Assembly: GCF_900104525.1 (NCBI RefSeq)
Contig: NZ_LT629711.1
Span: 1,674,001 to 1,738,000, forward strand
Direction: 5' to 3'
Source of the DNA: Pedococcus dokdonensis
GTDB lineage: Bacteria > Actinomycetota > Actinomycetes > Actinomycetales > Dermatophilaceae
DNA length: 64,000 nucleotides
Made by a program: the position numbers and the translations under genes. Of this stretch, positions 28,550 to 36,485 are shown piece after piece; position 1 is the stretch's first letter; each line of letters starts with the position of its first letter. Under the pieces are notes generated by a model. The model was not told the DNA's origin and did not search any database. It saw nothing but the letters and a program-made list of their open reading frames with translations.

Positions 28550-28726
28550 TCACGGGGACGGGTCCGCTTGCAGGTCCTTGGTTGGCGGATCTTCTTCGAG
28601 ACCGCGGACATGCTCGCGTTCGGTGATTTGTCCGCACCGCAGGCAAACGACCAGCCGACTACCCTGCCGTCGTACGGGCTGCCATTGGTGTCGTCCGAAC
28701 AGGCATGCGGCTCTGTCAAAGAACAT
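28550..28726 (-). CDS. small zinc-ribbon-like protein
   Basis: A 58-residue frame from ATG 28726, preceded by AGGGA at a good distance. Residues 8-40 read CLFGRHQW, then VVCLRCGQITEREHV, so a Cys/His pair is followed by a CxxC knuckle as in small actinobacterial zinc-ribbon proteins. It lies 128 bases downstream of the small membrane protein at 28855-29106 on the same strand and could share its promoter. The other two copies of that family have no such partner. The call rests on pattern and start quality only. Confidence 0.45.
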   Translation of the reverse strand: MFFDRAACLFGRHQWQPVRRQGSRLVVCLRCGQITEREHVRGLEEDPPTKDLQADPSP

Positions 28727-28854
28727 TGTTTCCCTGCTGTGTCGGGGGTCTTTGGGATCTCTGCAGGTTATGGCTGACTGAGCGTCCCGGCTGTGTCTCG
28801 TTCCGGACATCTCGCGTTCGGCCTGGCATTGCGGCCGACTCCGCAGGTTCCTCG

Positions 28855-29106
28855 CTACGCGAGATACCTCTCGAGCGCACGACAACCCCGGCGCGCTTCT
28901 CGTCGGAGACGAAGCTCAGTCACCAACCTGACCCGGGGAGCCGGAGTTTCGCGCAACCATGCGCGATAGACCTCGACGCCCCCGTACCACCAAGTGCCAG
29001 TAGCGACGAGTCCACCAACGAGCCACCAAAGCAGGTACCGGGTCACGTCGAGGAAGGCCTCGGCCAGATCCTGCCGTCCGAGCCCGTTGAGGTCTACCCA
29101 CCGCAT
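28855..29106 (-). CDS. small membrane protein of a three-copy family (copy 2)
   Basis: An 83-residue protein: MRWVDLNGLGRQDLAEAFLD, one strong aromatic membrane helix (YLLWWLVGGLVATGTWWYGG) and a basic tail VTELRLRREARRGCRALERY. The same pattern (DLNGL, LWW helix, REHPPPR-like turn, RLRRxxARG, YL) recurs in the proteins at 33967-34302 and 23192-23647. ATG follows AGGTAGGTGAG. The shared 35-base element lies 101 bases upstream. Function is unknown; a single-pass protein with a cytoplasmic basic tail is inferred. Confidence 0.7.
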   Translation of the reverse strand: MRWVDLNGLGRQDLAEAFLDVTRYLLWWLVGGLVATGTWWYGGVEVYRAWLRETPAPRVRLVTELRLRREARRGCRALERYLA

Positions 29107-29207
29107 GACTCACCTACCTAGGTGGCCGCCTGTTCGCCTGGGAGTTCGTCGCACTTGAGGGACACGGCAGTCCCGCGCCGGCAGACGTCTGAAACAGGGC
29201 CTAGGCA

Positions 29208-29242
29208 CAGGATACGCCGAAATACATAGGAGGAAAAGGGTA
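29208..29242 (-). promoter_or_regulatory. shared 35-nt upstream element, copy 2
   Basis: Read on the minus strand it starts TACCCTTTTCCTCCTATG and ends TTTCGGCGTATCCTG. It shares 29 of 35 bases with each of the copies at 23097-23131 (+) and 34370-34404 (-). It lies between the MarR gene's 3' end and the small membrane gene it precedes. Confidence 0.7.
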
Positions 29243-29254
29243 ATGCGGCGGGAA

Positions 29255-29722
29255 TCAGGTGAGTTCTCCGACGAGATCCGTAAGGTGCCGAATCAATGGG
29301 ACCGCGATGGACTGCTCCTCAGGGCCGAGAGACGTCCAGACCGCAGAGAGTCGGTTGGCGACGAGACCGCGCTTTGCCGATAGGAGCTCCTCACCACGTT
29401 CGGTGAGCGTGAGCACTCGTCGGCGTCGATCGCCCTCAGCCGGGATGCGGCGCAGGAGACCGGCTGCTTCGAGCCCCGCCGCCTGTTGGGTCACCGTCGG
29501 TTGGCTCAGCAGCGTGTACTCCGAGAGGGCCCCAATGCCCTCGCGGCCGCAGGCTTGAACTGCGTCCAGCAGAACTAACTGCGGCACTGTGACGTCTTCG
29601 AAGAGGGGTTGCATTCGGCCCCTGGTCCGCCGAGCGACCGCGAGCAGAGCCAGCACCGCATCAGCGAACCGCTCCGCGTCACCGGGGGTCGTGCTCGTGC
29701 GCCCGCTGTCAGCCCCCACCAC
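29255..29722 (-). CDS. MarR-family transcriptional regulator
   Basis: A 155-residue MarR protein with a winged helix: VPQLVLLDAVQACGREGIGA, LSQPTVTQQAAGLEAAGLLR and wing EGDRRRRVLTLTERGEELL. It starts with GTG. It is divergent from the TetR-MMPL pair across about 210 bases, so it could regulate that exporter, but a downstream role for the small membrane gene on its own strand is also possible. Confidence 0.87.
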   Translation of the reverse strand: MVGADSGRTSTTPGDAERFADAVLALLAVARRTRGRMQPLFEDVTVPQLVLLDAVQACGREGIGALSEYTLLSQPTVTQQAAGLEAAGLLRRIPAEGDRRRRVLTLTERGEELLSAKRGLVANRLSAVWTSLGPEEQSIAVPLIRHLTDLVGELT

Positions 29723-29933
29723 GTGACCACCAGAAACTCATTCGCACTCCCGTAAGTCGATGGCGCCCCAGCGGCAGAACCGGTGCCGAATACCGATCGG
29801 CAGCCTTCGTTTGCTGTCACGCTACCTGCCCACAGTCGGCGTAACAGTGCGTTGCAGCAGGTTCACTCAGAGGAAGTGTCTCCTGCTCACTGGGCAATGT
29901 TGCTCGTTGGGCAGCCTCGGCCATAATGAGGAT

Positions 29934-30536
29934 ATGGATCGTGGGTTGCGGGACATCAAGCGCGAGGCGACGAGCCAGGCGCTGGCCAAAGCGGCATTCG
30001 AGCTGACCCGGGAGCGGGGATTGTTCGGATTCGTCACTACGGACGTGGTGGAGCGGGCGGGATATTCGCGACGCACTTTTGCGAACCACTTCTCGTGCAA
30101 GGAGGAGGCAGTCGCTTCGGTCGCATTCGGTGCCGTCGACGACATCAGCGCGATCTTGGCAGGACTGCCCGCAGACCTGCCCCTGCTAGATGCCCTGTTG
30201 GCCGTGATGAGGGAGCAGTTCACCGCGGGAACGTTGGTGAGGATGCGCGAGCTGATGGCCATGGCGCGGCAGTATCCGACGCTGGAGCCCCACGTCCTAG
30301 GCGTTCAGCAACGCATGCGCCAAACCGCCCAAGAACTTCTTGAGTCCGTGGCTGGAGACCGGTACCCCGCCATCTACGTACCGCTCCTGTTCGGCGCCGT
30401 GTACGGCGCCGTGATGGCCGCCCTCGAGGGATCCCTCGATGTGCATCTAGGCGGCGAGAGCGAACTCAGCCCCCTGTCGATGGACTACGGCTCATTCCTC
30501 GATCTGACCTTCGACTACCTGCGCCACGGACTCTAG
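29934..30536 (+). CDS. TetR-family regulator of the adjacent MMPL exporter
   Basis: A 200-residue TetR repressor. The helix-turn-helix is ALAKAAFELTRERGLFGFVT followed by VVERAGYSRRTFANHFSCKE. The C-terminal domain is MftR-like (LVRMRELMAMARQYPTLEPH). ATG 29934 follows TGAGGAT. The MMPL gene begins 35 bases after its stop on the same strand, so regulator and pump form an operon. Confidence 0.9.
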   Translation: MDRGLRDIKREATSQALAKAAFELTRERGLFGFVTTDVVERAGYSRRTFANHFSCKEEAVASVAFGAVDDISAILAGLPADLPLLDALLAVMREQFTAGTLVRMRELMAMARQYPTLEPHVLGVQQRMRQTAQELLESVAGDRYPAIYVPLLFGAVYGAVMAALEGSLDVHLGGESELSPLSMDYGSFLDLTFDYLRHGL

Positions 30537-30571
30537 ACACCGCGCCTTCTCGCCCAAGGAGAACCAGACCA

Positions 30572-32911
30572 ATGTCCATATTCTTGTACCGACTTGGACG
30601 AACCGCGTTCGCCAGGCCCTGGCTGTTCATTGCGGGCTGGGTCGCGATCCTCGCGGTGGTTGTCGGTGCCGTGGTCATCAACGGGGTGAGCGTCAGCTCG
30701 GAGATGAAGATCGAAGGCACCGAGGCCCAGACCGTGCTCGACCGCGTCGCCGCTGAGCTCCCCGAAGCCTCAGGGGGTCAGGCCAGCGTGGTCTTCGCCG
30801 CACCGGACGGTCAGCGCCTCGACACTCCGAAGCGACTCGCGGTGATCAGCCGCACGGTCAGCGACGTCTACGACCTCGAGAAGGTCGTCAACCCCCTCGA
30901 CGCCGCGACGGGCGCCGGTTCGGAGGGCGCGCCCGGCACCCCCCAAGAGAATGCACCGGGCGATCCCCCGCCCGGGACGGACCAGGGTCAGGCGCCCCCT
31001 TACCAGCCGCTGCTGGTGAACGGGGCGCCGGTGCCCGGCGTCCTGGTGTCCTCCGACGGGCAGGTCGCGCTGTTCCAGTTCCAGTTCACGGTGGCATCGA
31101 CCTCGTTGACAGATGACGACGTCACCTCCGTGGTCGAGGTAGTGGAGCGGGCCGAGCAGGGAACCGGGATCATCGTTCTCCCGAGCGACTCACTCAAAGC
31201 CATCGAGATCCCCGTCGGCATCGGGGAGGTGATCGGTCTCGTCGTCGCCGCACTGGTGCTGGTGCTCACCCTCGGTTCCCTGATCGCGGCCGGCCTGCCC
31301 CTGGTCACCGCGCTCGTCGGCGTCGGCATCGGAGTAGGTGGCGCCTATGCGCTCTCGACGGCCGTCGAGATGAACTCCGCCACCCCCGTCCTAGGTCTCA
31401 TGGTCGGCCTCGCCGTTGGCATCGACTACGCGCTGTTCGTCGTCAACCGGCAGCGACGACTGATCCTCGACCGAGGACTCACCGCGCATGAGGCAGCCGG
31501 GAGAGCAGTCGGCACCGCGGGCAGTGCCGTCTTCTTCGCCGGCCTCACCGTACTCATCGCGCTGACGGCGCTGACTGTCATCGGCATCGCGATGCTGTCC
31601 ACGATGGCACTGGTCGCGGCCTCCACAGTCGCCCTCGCGGTCCTCATCGCCTTGACCCTGCTGCCCGCGCTGCTGGGGCTGGTGGGGGAGCGGATCTGCT
31701 CGGACAAGGCCCGCGCACGGCGCCGCGCAAAGGTGGAGGCGGAGTCGCACAGCATCGCTGACCATTGGGTCAAAGGTGTGATCAGGTTCAGGCGGCCTGC
31801 CATCGCCGGCGTGGTCGCGCTCCTCGGGGTGATGGCAATCCCCGCAGCCAGCATGAATCTGGGCATCCCTTCGGGTGCGACCGCGAACCAGGACACCGCC
31901 GCCCGTCAGAGCTACGAGGCGGTCTCTCAGGGCTTCGGTGAGGGATTCAACGGGCCTCTATTGGTCACCGCCGAGCCCACCGGCACCGCAGGCCGCGTCA
32001 CACCCGAACTGACCGCGAAGCTGATCGGCGAGTTCCAGGAGCGGGATGACATCGTGCTGGCCGCACCCGTCGGCGTCAACGAGGCCGGCGACCTGGCCGT
32101 GTTCAGCATCATCCCCACCTCGGGTCCCAGTGACGAGGCCACCAGCGACCTTGTGAAGTCGCTACGCCAGCAAGCCAACCCGATCGCCCAGGACAACCAG
32201 GTGCGGCTGGGCGTGACCGGGTTCACGGCCATCGGAATCGACATGTCCGACAAGCTCGCTGGCGTGCTTCCCCTCTATCTCGGCATCATCGTCGTGCTTT
32301 CCGTCCTGATCCTGATGCTGGTCTTCCGCTCGGTGGTGGTCCCGATCAAGGCCACCGCCGGCTTCCTACTCAGCATCCTGGCCACCTTCGGCGCCACGAC
32401 CGCCGTCTTTCAGTGGGGATGGGTCAGCGGCCTCTTCGGGTTCGACACCGGCGGCCCGCTCATGAGCTTCATGCCGATCATCGTGACCGGCATTCTCTAC
32501 GGACTTGCTATGGACTACGAGGTCTTCCTGGTCTCCTCGATGCGCGAGGCCCACATCCACGGCCAGGCAGCCCGACCCAGCGTCGTCCACGGGTTCGACC
32601 ATGCCAGCCGGGTCGTTGTAGCAGCCGCCATCATCATGGTCGCGGTGTTCTCCGGCTTCATCTTCAGCCACGACATCATGATCAAGCAGATCGGCTTCGC
32701 CCTTGCCGCTGGCATCCTCATCGACGCCTTCATCGTCCGGTTGACCCTTGTCCCGGCGCTCATGGCCGTGTTCGACGAGCGAGCATGGTGGCTGCCCCGC
32801 TGGCTCGACCGCCTGCTGCCCGACCTCGACATCGAGGGCGACAAACTACTGACCATGCTCAACCAGCAGGCCGAGGCGACCGACCGACAAGACATCAAGA
32901 TCCGCAACTGA
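30572..32911 (+). CDS. MMPL-family RND transporter (first copy)
   Basis: A 779-residue RND-superfamily exporter. The N-terminal helix (ARPWLFIAGWVAILAVVVGA) is followed by a periplasmic porter loop. Then come five or six helices including GLMVGLAVGIDYALFVVNRQ with the proton-relay Asp, a second periplasmic loop, and a matching half with GLAMDYEVFLVSSMREAHIH. These paired GxxxDY motifs define MMPL transporters, which in actinobacteria export lipids or drugs. AAGGAGAA precedes the ATG. It follows its TetR regulator. A paralogue is at 38968-41232. Confidence 0.94.
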   Translation: MSIFLYRLGRTAFARPWLFIAGWVAILAVVVGAVVINGVSVSSEMKIEGTEAQTVLDRVAAELPEASGGQASVVFAAPDGQRLDTPKRLAVISRTVSDVYDLEKVVNPLDAATGAGSEGAPGTPQENAPGDPPPGTDQGQAPPYQPLLVNGAPVPGVLVSSDGQVALFQFQFTVASTSLTDDDVTSVVEVVERAEQGTGIIVLPSDSLKAIEIPVGIGEVIGLVVAALVLVLTLGSLIAAGLPLVTALVGVGIGVGGAYALSTAVEMNSATPVLGLMVGLAVGIDYALFVVNRQRRLILDRGLTAHEAAGRAVGTAGSAVFFAGLTVLIALTALTVIGIAMLSTMALVAASTVALAVLIALTLLPALLGLVGERICSDKARARRRAKVEAESHSIADHWVKGVIRFRRPAIAGVVALLGVMAIPAASMNLGIPSGATANQDTAARQSYEAVSQGFGEGFNGPLLVTAEPTGTAGRVTPELTAKLIGEFQERDDIVLAAPVGVNEAGDLAVFSIIPTSGPSDEATSDLVKSLRQQANPIAQDNQVRLGVTGFTAIGIDMSDKLAGVLPLYLGIIVVLSVLILMLVFRSVVVPIKATAGFLLSILATFGATTAVFQWGWVSGLFGFDTGGPLMSFMPIIVTGILYGLAMDYEVFLVSSMREAHIHGQAARPSVVHGFDHASRVVVAAAIIMVAVFSGFIFSHDIMIKQIGFALAAGILIDAFIVRLTLVPALMAVFDERAWWLPRWLDRLLPDLDIEGDKLLTMLNQQAEATDRQDIKIRN

Positions 32912-32938
32912 TGGGATGAAAGCCGCACCTGAGGGCCC

Positions 32939-32957
32939 GAGCATCCTCAAGATGCTC
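32939..32957 (+). terminator. hairpin after the first MMPL gene
   Basis: GAGCATC-CTCAA-GATGCTC forms a perfect 7-bp stem 28 bases after the MMPL stop. There is no U-tract, so strength is uncertain. Confidence 0.45.
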
Positions 32958-33033
32958 CTGTGCGCCTCGCCAGACGGCTTGACCTACTGGCACTCTCGCA
33001 CTCGGTGGCCCATGAACAAACCTGGCGCTTCGG

Positions 33034-33517
33034 TTACTGAGGTTCCCGGCGGTAGTCAGACCAGCGGTCCGGCATTTCCTCCGTCTCGCCGCGCAGGAAC
33101 GCGACGAACGATGTCGCCTCGGCTAGTCGGTGGCCACCGCCACCACGCCCGCAGACCTCGATCGTGGCAGCCGACAGTGCGGACTCCCATTGCATTAGAA
33201 CTGGGATCCAAGTGGCCAGGATCATGCTGCCAAGGTCGCTTTCGCTAACTCGGTAGAGTTTCGCCCTGCTCCCGGGCACGCGCTCCTCGACTAGGAGGCG
33301 CTTGGCGGTGAGATCGCGCACCGCCCCGGAGATGCTCGCCGGACTGACCCCAACCCCCTCCGCGAGCCCTGCGGCCGTGTAGCAGTCGCCGTCGTCGACG
33401 AGCATGTATGCCAGCACCCTGGCTGGCATCCTGGGGGTCCCGGCCTCGTTCAGGATCAAAGCGATGTTCGACCACCCGAAGCAGCTTGTCGTCCTCGTCC
33501 TGCCAGCGGCGCGTCAT
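33034..33517 (-). pseudogene. MarR-like regulator (MmpR5-type) with an N-terminal frameshift
   Basis: From 33,459 leftwards the protein reads NEAGTPRMPARVLAYMLVDD, then YTAAGLAEGVGVSPASISGA and a wing VEERVPGSRAKLYRVSE, typical of the actinobacterial MarR group that controls MMPL pumps (Rv0678-like). The family's N-terminal helix (MTRRWQDEDDKLLRVVEH, ATG 33517) is present but in another frame. The join near 33,470 needs about two missing bases. Either the gene is a recent pseudogene or it starts at the TTG 33459 in shortened form. It converges on the first MMPL gene. Confidence 0.7.
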
Positions 33518-33966
33518 CTGCACACCATCACCCAACGACGGACTTCTACCCGGGCGCGGATCTCTTGGATATTGCGGCGCATCTTGGGCCTTATGGGCCT
33601 CGGGCTCCTCACTCGCTGGGCTCGTCTCGGCGTCGATGTCGTCACCGCTGCCGGGAAAGGCCGAGTCTCGCGGGGTTGCGGGCGGCCGGCCTGGGCGATA
33701 CGGCTGGGGATGCCTGCGACCTCCGCGACACCTCGGCTGCGCTTCGCCCTCGCACGCCGGAAGGAACCGCCCCCTCGTGCGGTCTCGTGCCGCGGGCGCT
33801 CCGTTCGCAAGCGGCACGATCGGCGTGCGACGACCGCGATGGTGCCGGTGTCACGTTGAAGATAGATGGGAGCCTCGCATCCAGCCACCGACGGCCGCGG
33901 GTGGGGTCAGCAGAGATCACGTGCAAACCTCGGGCTGTAAAGGCGCGCCGAGTGTCGGATTCCGTC
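33518..33966. other. about 450 bases with no recognised gene
   Basis: Several frames are open on both strands but show no family motif and poor starts. It separates the frameshifted MarR from the third small membrane-protein gene. Confidence 0.4.
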
Positions 33967-34302
33967 TCAAGGTCGGTGCCACCCCTGACGGCTCCGAGTC
34001 CGCGAGCGGTTGGGACGGGGGGGCTTGTCGATGACGTGTGCTGGATCGCGTTCGGTCAGGTAGTCCCCAATATCGGCAAGCCCTCGGGCGAGGTCCCGAC
34101 GCAGCCTGCGTTCGGCAAAGAACCGGGGACGCGGCGGGGGATGTTCGCGGACCCACTCGCCATACATGAACTGACCCACACACCAGCATCCACCGGCGGC
34201 GGCGAGGCAAGCCACGAACATCCACCACAGGACTGCGAAGACATCCCATATCGCGTTGCCCAGCTGTTGCCAAGCCAGCCCGTTCAGATCCCAGTATCCC
34301 AC
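33967..34302 (-). CDS. small membrane protein of a three-copy family (copy 3)
   Basis: A 111-residue protein that aligns along its length with the one at 28855-29106: YWDLNGLAWQQLGNAIWDVF, membrane helix AVLWWMFVACLAAAGGCWCV, then WVREHPPPRPRFFAERRLRR and LARGLADIGDYL. A hydrophilic tail of about 25 residues is extra. The GTG at 34302 is eight bases from GGAGG and keeps the conserved WxDLNGL start; a GTG nine bases upstream is possible. The shared 35-base element begins 68 bases upstream. Function unknown. Confidence 0.7.
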   Translation of the reverse strand: MGYWDLNGLAWQQLGNAIWDVFAVLWWMFVACLAAAGGCWCVGQFMYGEWVREHPPPRPRFFAERRLRRDLARGLADIGDYLTERDPAHVIDKPPRPNRSRTRSRQGWHRP

Positions 34303-34369
34303 TTGACCCACCTCCAGCCTTGGCAGCCGAACCGCAGGTCACGCTCACTCTGTCCCTTACGGTCGAGTT

Positions 34370-34404
34370 CATCCTATGCCGGAAAACATAGGAGGAAAAG
34401 GGTA
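34370..34404 (-). promoter_or_regulatory. shared 35-nt upstream element, copy 3
   Basis: Minus-strand sequence starting TACCCTTTTCCTCCTATG and continuing TTTTCCGGCATAGGATG; 29 of 35 bases equal copy 2. The left 18 bases are identical in copies 2 and 3. It precedes the third small membrane gene. Confidence 0.7.
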
Positions 34405-34518
34405 GAGTCGTGCGGGCCGACTGGCGCGCTTCCTCGGCGCCCCAGTTGCAGCCCGTAGGCAGAAAATGGCGTTCTCGGTTCGATCCGGGACTTCTATGCG
34501 ACCGGCATCCGCCGGTGC

Positions 34519-34741
34519 TGGTCAGTTCCTAGCCGCCGTACCGTTCGCGCTGCTCGGGTTCGTGATCCTGCTCTTCCTGCGTGAAACGCCTCTGCGACAG
34601 GCCCGCGGACACACCTCGGGCGAGGACCTCGCAGCTGCATTCGAGACGTCAGTCGACCCCGACGCGCATCTCACCGACCACGACGACGGACCCCGGCCAG
34701 ACAAGCCTCTGCCGCCGGAGATGGCCCCGGGCCGTCGCTAG
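34519..34741 (+). pseudogene. C-terminal fragment of a DHA2 MFS exporter
   Basis: The translation QFLAAVPFALLGFVILLFLR then SGEDLAAAFETSVDPDAHL matches the last 70 residues of the MFS exporter at 23913-25592 (FLAAVPFAILGFIVILFLRE, ALETAVDPDADLG). Only the last helix and acidic tail remain, on the opposite strand and 10 kb away. The rest of the transporter is missing, so this is a deletion remnant of a second, related exporter. Confidence 0.75.
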
Positions 34742-34781
34742 GCGGAGCGGGACAACCGGTGCGACGGGCGCGGGCGGCGGG

Positions 34782-35261
34782 TCACCCAGACCCTTGTGGC
34801 CCCTCAGCTCCGAGGATCCGCAGCGCCTCGTCGGCATGGAGCTCCATCCGTAGCTCACTGCTGATCACCCCCAACACCCGCCGGTCGGAGCCGATCACGA
34901 AGGTGCTGCGGCTCGGCGGCAATCCAGGAAGAGTTCTCTGGACCCCGTAGGCGGACGCCGCGGTGCCATCCGCGTCGGAGAGCAACCGATACCCGAGGCG
35001 ATGTTCGGCGTCGAACTGTCGCTGCCGAGCAACTGTGTCGCCGCTGATCCCGACCCTCATCGCCCCTGCCGCCTCGAACTCCGCCGCCAGGTCACGAAAA
35101 TGACAGCTCTCCGCGGTGCAGCCTCGACTCATCGCCAGTGGATAAAAGAATAGAACCACTGGCCCAGCCACCAGCAGGCGGCTCAACCGAACCGCGGTCT
35201 CATGCTGGTCGGGCAGTTCGAAGTCCGGGGCAAGGTCACCGACCCGCATCAGCCCACTCAT
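34782..35261 (-). CDS. peroxiredoxin (AhpC/TSA, BCP-like)
   Basis: A 159-residue thioredoxin-fold peroxidase. The N-terminus VGDLAPDFELPDQ and FFYPLAMSRGCTAESCHFRD are typical: Cys in the T-x-x-C position is the peroxidatic residue, with an earlier Cys (GCTAESC) spaced as in BCP/PrxQ proteins that form an intramolecular disulfide. LPPSRSTFVIGSDRRVLGVI is the usual C-terminal strand. It reduces hydrogen peroxide or organic hydroperoxides in the cytosol. It lies 55 bases after the DoxX gene on the same strand. Confidence 0.9.
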   Translation of the reverse strand: MSGLMRVGDLAPDFELPDQHETAVRLSRLLVAGPVVLFFYPLAMSRGCTAESCHFRDLAAEFEAAGAMRVGISGDTVARQRQFDAEHRLGYRLLSDADGTAASAYGVQRTLPGLPPSRSTFVIGSDRRVLGVISSELRMELHADEALRILGAEGPQGSG

Positions 35262-35316
35262 CGACGATGCCCCCCGACATGGGCGTTGCGGTTCGGGCCG
35301 AGGAGCACAGGGGCGC

Positions 35317-35742
35317 TCAGTCGAGGTCGAACAGCGGGTCGGTCAGGGTGAGCCCCAAGCCTGGCTCGGCCCAGCTGAACAGGGCAAGCACCATCAACGC
35401 CGCCCCTGCCAGAGCCAGATCCTTAAGGAACTGGGTCTGCTCCATCATCTGCTGCTGAGGATCCTCGATACCCCAGGGGCCGTGCATGACCACGGCCGTA
35501 GGAACCAAGAAGACCACCAGGAACAGCGCGCCTAGGTCTCCCCAGGCACCCAACAGGACCATCAGCGCGCCGGCCACGATCATCAGCCCCGTCCCGAAGA
35601 CCAACGTCGGCGCCACTGCCTTAGGGACCCCGCGAGAGGCGCTGTACTGAGCCATCATCTTGGTCTTGGTCAGGTGCCCGAATCCCGACATCAGGAACAA
35701 CACAGAGAACAAGATGCGCCCCACCAGTACAACTATGTCCAC
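35317..35742 (-). CDS. DoxX-family membrane protein
   Basis: A 141-residue four-helix membrane protein with the DoxX pattern: GRILFSVLFLMSGFGHLTKT, YSASRGVPKAVAPTLVFGTG, a Gly-rich second and third helix, and a last helix ending near LALFSW. DoxX proteins are linked to thiol and quinone redox balance in actinobacteria. It starts with GTG 35742, is followed by the peroxiredoxin gene, and is divergent from an HxlR regulator. The trio looks like a small redox-stress unit. Confidence 0.88.
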   Translation of the reverse strand: MDIVVLVGRILFSVLFLMSGFGHLTKTKMMAQYSASRGVPKAVAPTLVFGTGLMIVAGALMVLLGAWGDLGALFLVVFLVPTAVVMHGPWGIEDPQQQMMEQTQFLKDLALAGAALMVLALFSWAEPGLGLTLTDPLFDLD

Positions 35743-35820
35743 GGCCAGTCACCGGGCCTTCCACGTCGAGGTACGGAGCGACATTGACGATGCACCGCGG
35801 ACACCATGTTAACTCGACTG

Positions 35821-35848
35821 CTTATCTTTTGTAAGTACTATTCATAAG
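35821..35848. promoter_or_regulatory. AT-rich divergent promoter/operator (doxX-hxlR)
   Basis: An unusually AT-rich stretch holds CTTATCTTTTGTAAG, an imperfect palindrome with CTTA/TAAG ends, followed by a related half ATTCATAAG. It sits between the divergent DoxX and HxlR genes. HxlR proteins bind such paired sites, so it is the likely operator for both. Confidence 0.55.
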
Positions 35849-35941
35849 TGACGATCGCACGATCGGGGCGATGTCGGCCTCCGCCGAAAGTGGATCCGCC
35901 TCAAGGTTTCGCGCGAGAGTCTGAAACGTCATGATGAGTCG

Positions 35942-36313
35942 GTGACCGAGCAGAGCCGCGCCCCTGAACAATGGCCCCCCGGCCACTGCCTCGGCCTGCA
36001 GCAGGCGCTAGAACTCATCGGTGGCAGATGGACGGGCAGCATCCTGCTGGCAGTGCTCTCGGGAGCGCGACGCTTCAGCGACATCCGCGTCGCCGTCCCT
36101 GGCGTCTCGGACCGGCTGCTGTGCGACCGGCTGCGCCGGCTCGAGGCCGAGGGTCTCCTCGAGCGTCACACCGCAACGGACCCGGGCCTGGTCGGGTATG
36201 CCCCGACCGTGGCGGGGCAGGCGCTCGTGCCCGCGCTGCGCGCGCTATCTGACTGGACGACACGTTGGAGGACCGACATCGCTCGCGAGTCCGACACCGG
36301 CGCTCACGGCTGA
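35942..36313 (+). CDS. HxlR-family transcriptional regulator
   Basis: A 123-residue winged-helix regulator: LELIGGRWTGSILLAVLSGA, RRFSDIRVAVPGVSDRLLCD, RLRRLEAEGLLERH and a C-terminal wing YAPTVAGQALVPALRALSDW, all typical of HxlR. Many members are redox- or aldehyde-responsive through cysteines; two Cys (C16 and the one in LLCDRL) are present. It starts with GTG 35942 and is divergent from the DoxX/peroxiredoxin genes that it probably controls. Confidence 0.9.
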   Translation: MTEQSRAPEQWPPGHCLGLQQALELIGGRWTGSILLAVLSGARRFSDIRVAVPGVSDRLLCDRLRRLEAEGLLERHTATDPGLVGYAPTVAGQALVPALRALSDWTTRWRTDIARESDTGAHG

Positions 36314-36485
36314 CAGTAGTGCCGCCCCGGGTGTGCGCCGGTCGCGTGGTACCGACGCCTCTCCGGAGATTCCGACCAAGGCCGCCCGCCTCGAGCCGCT
36401 TCGCGACCGCTCTGCCCGCCCGACTGCGGAACACGGCACCTCGGGACGAGGAGTTGCTGGAGTGTGGCGCCCGTCGATGTCCTAG

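Noticed and set aside
29243..29400. Plus-strand small gene using the AGGAGG in the shared element as ribosome-binding site
   Set aside because: AGGAGG then ATG looks attractive at 29,243, but the frame overlaps the MarR gene antisense, copy 1 lacks the AGGAGG, and the element faces the small membrane genes in all three cases.
33514..33888. Minus-strand frame upstream of the frameshifted MarR
   Set aside because: Arg/Pro-rich translation without structure; not in frame with the regulator.
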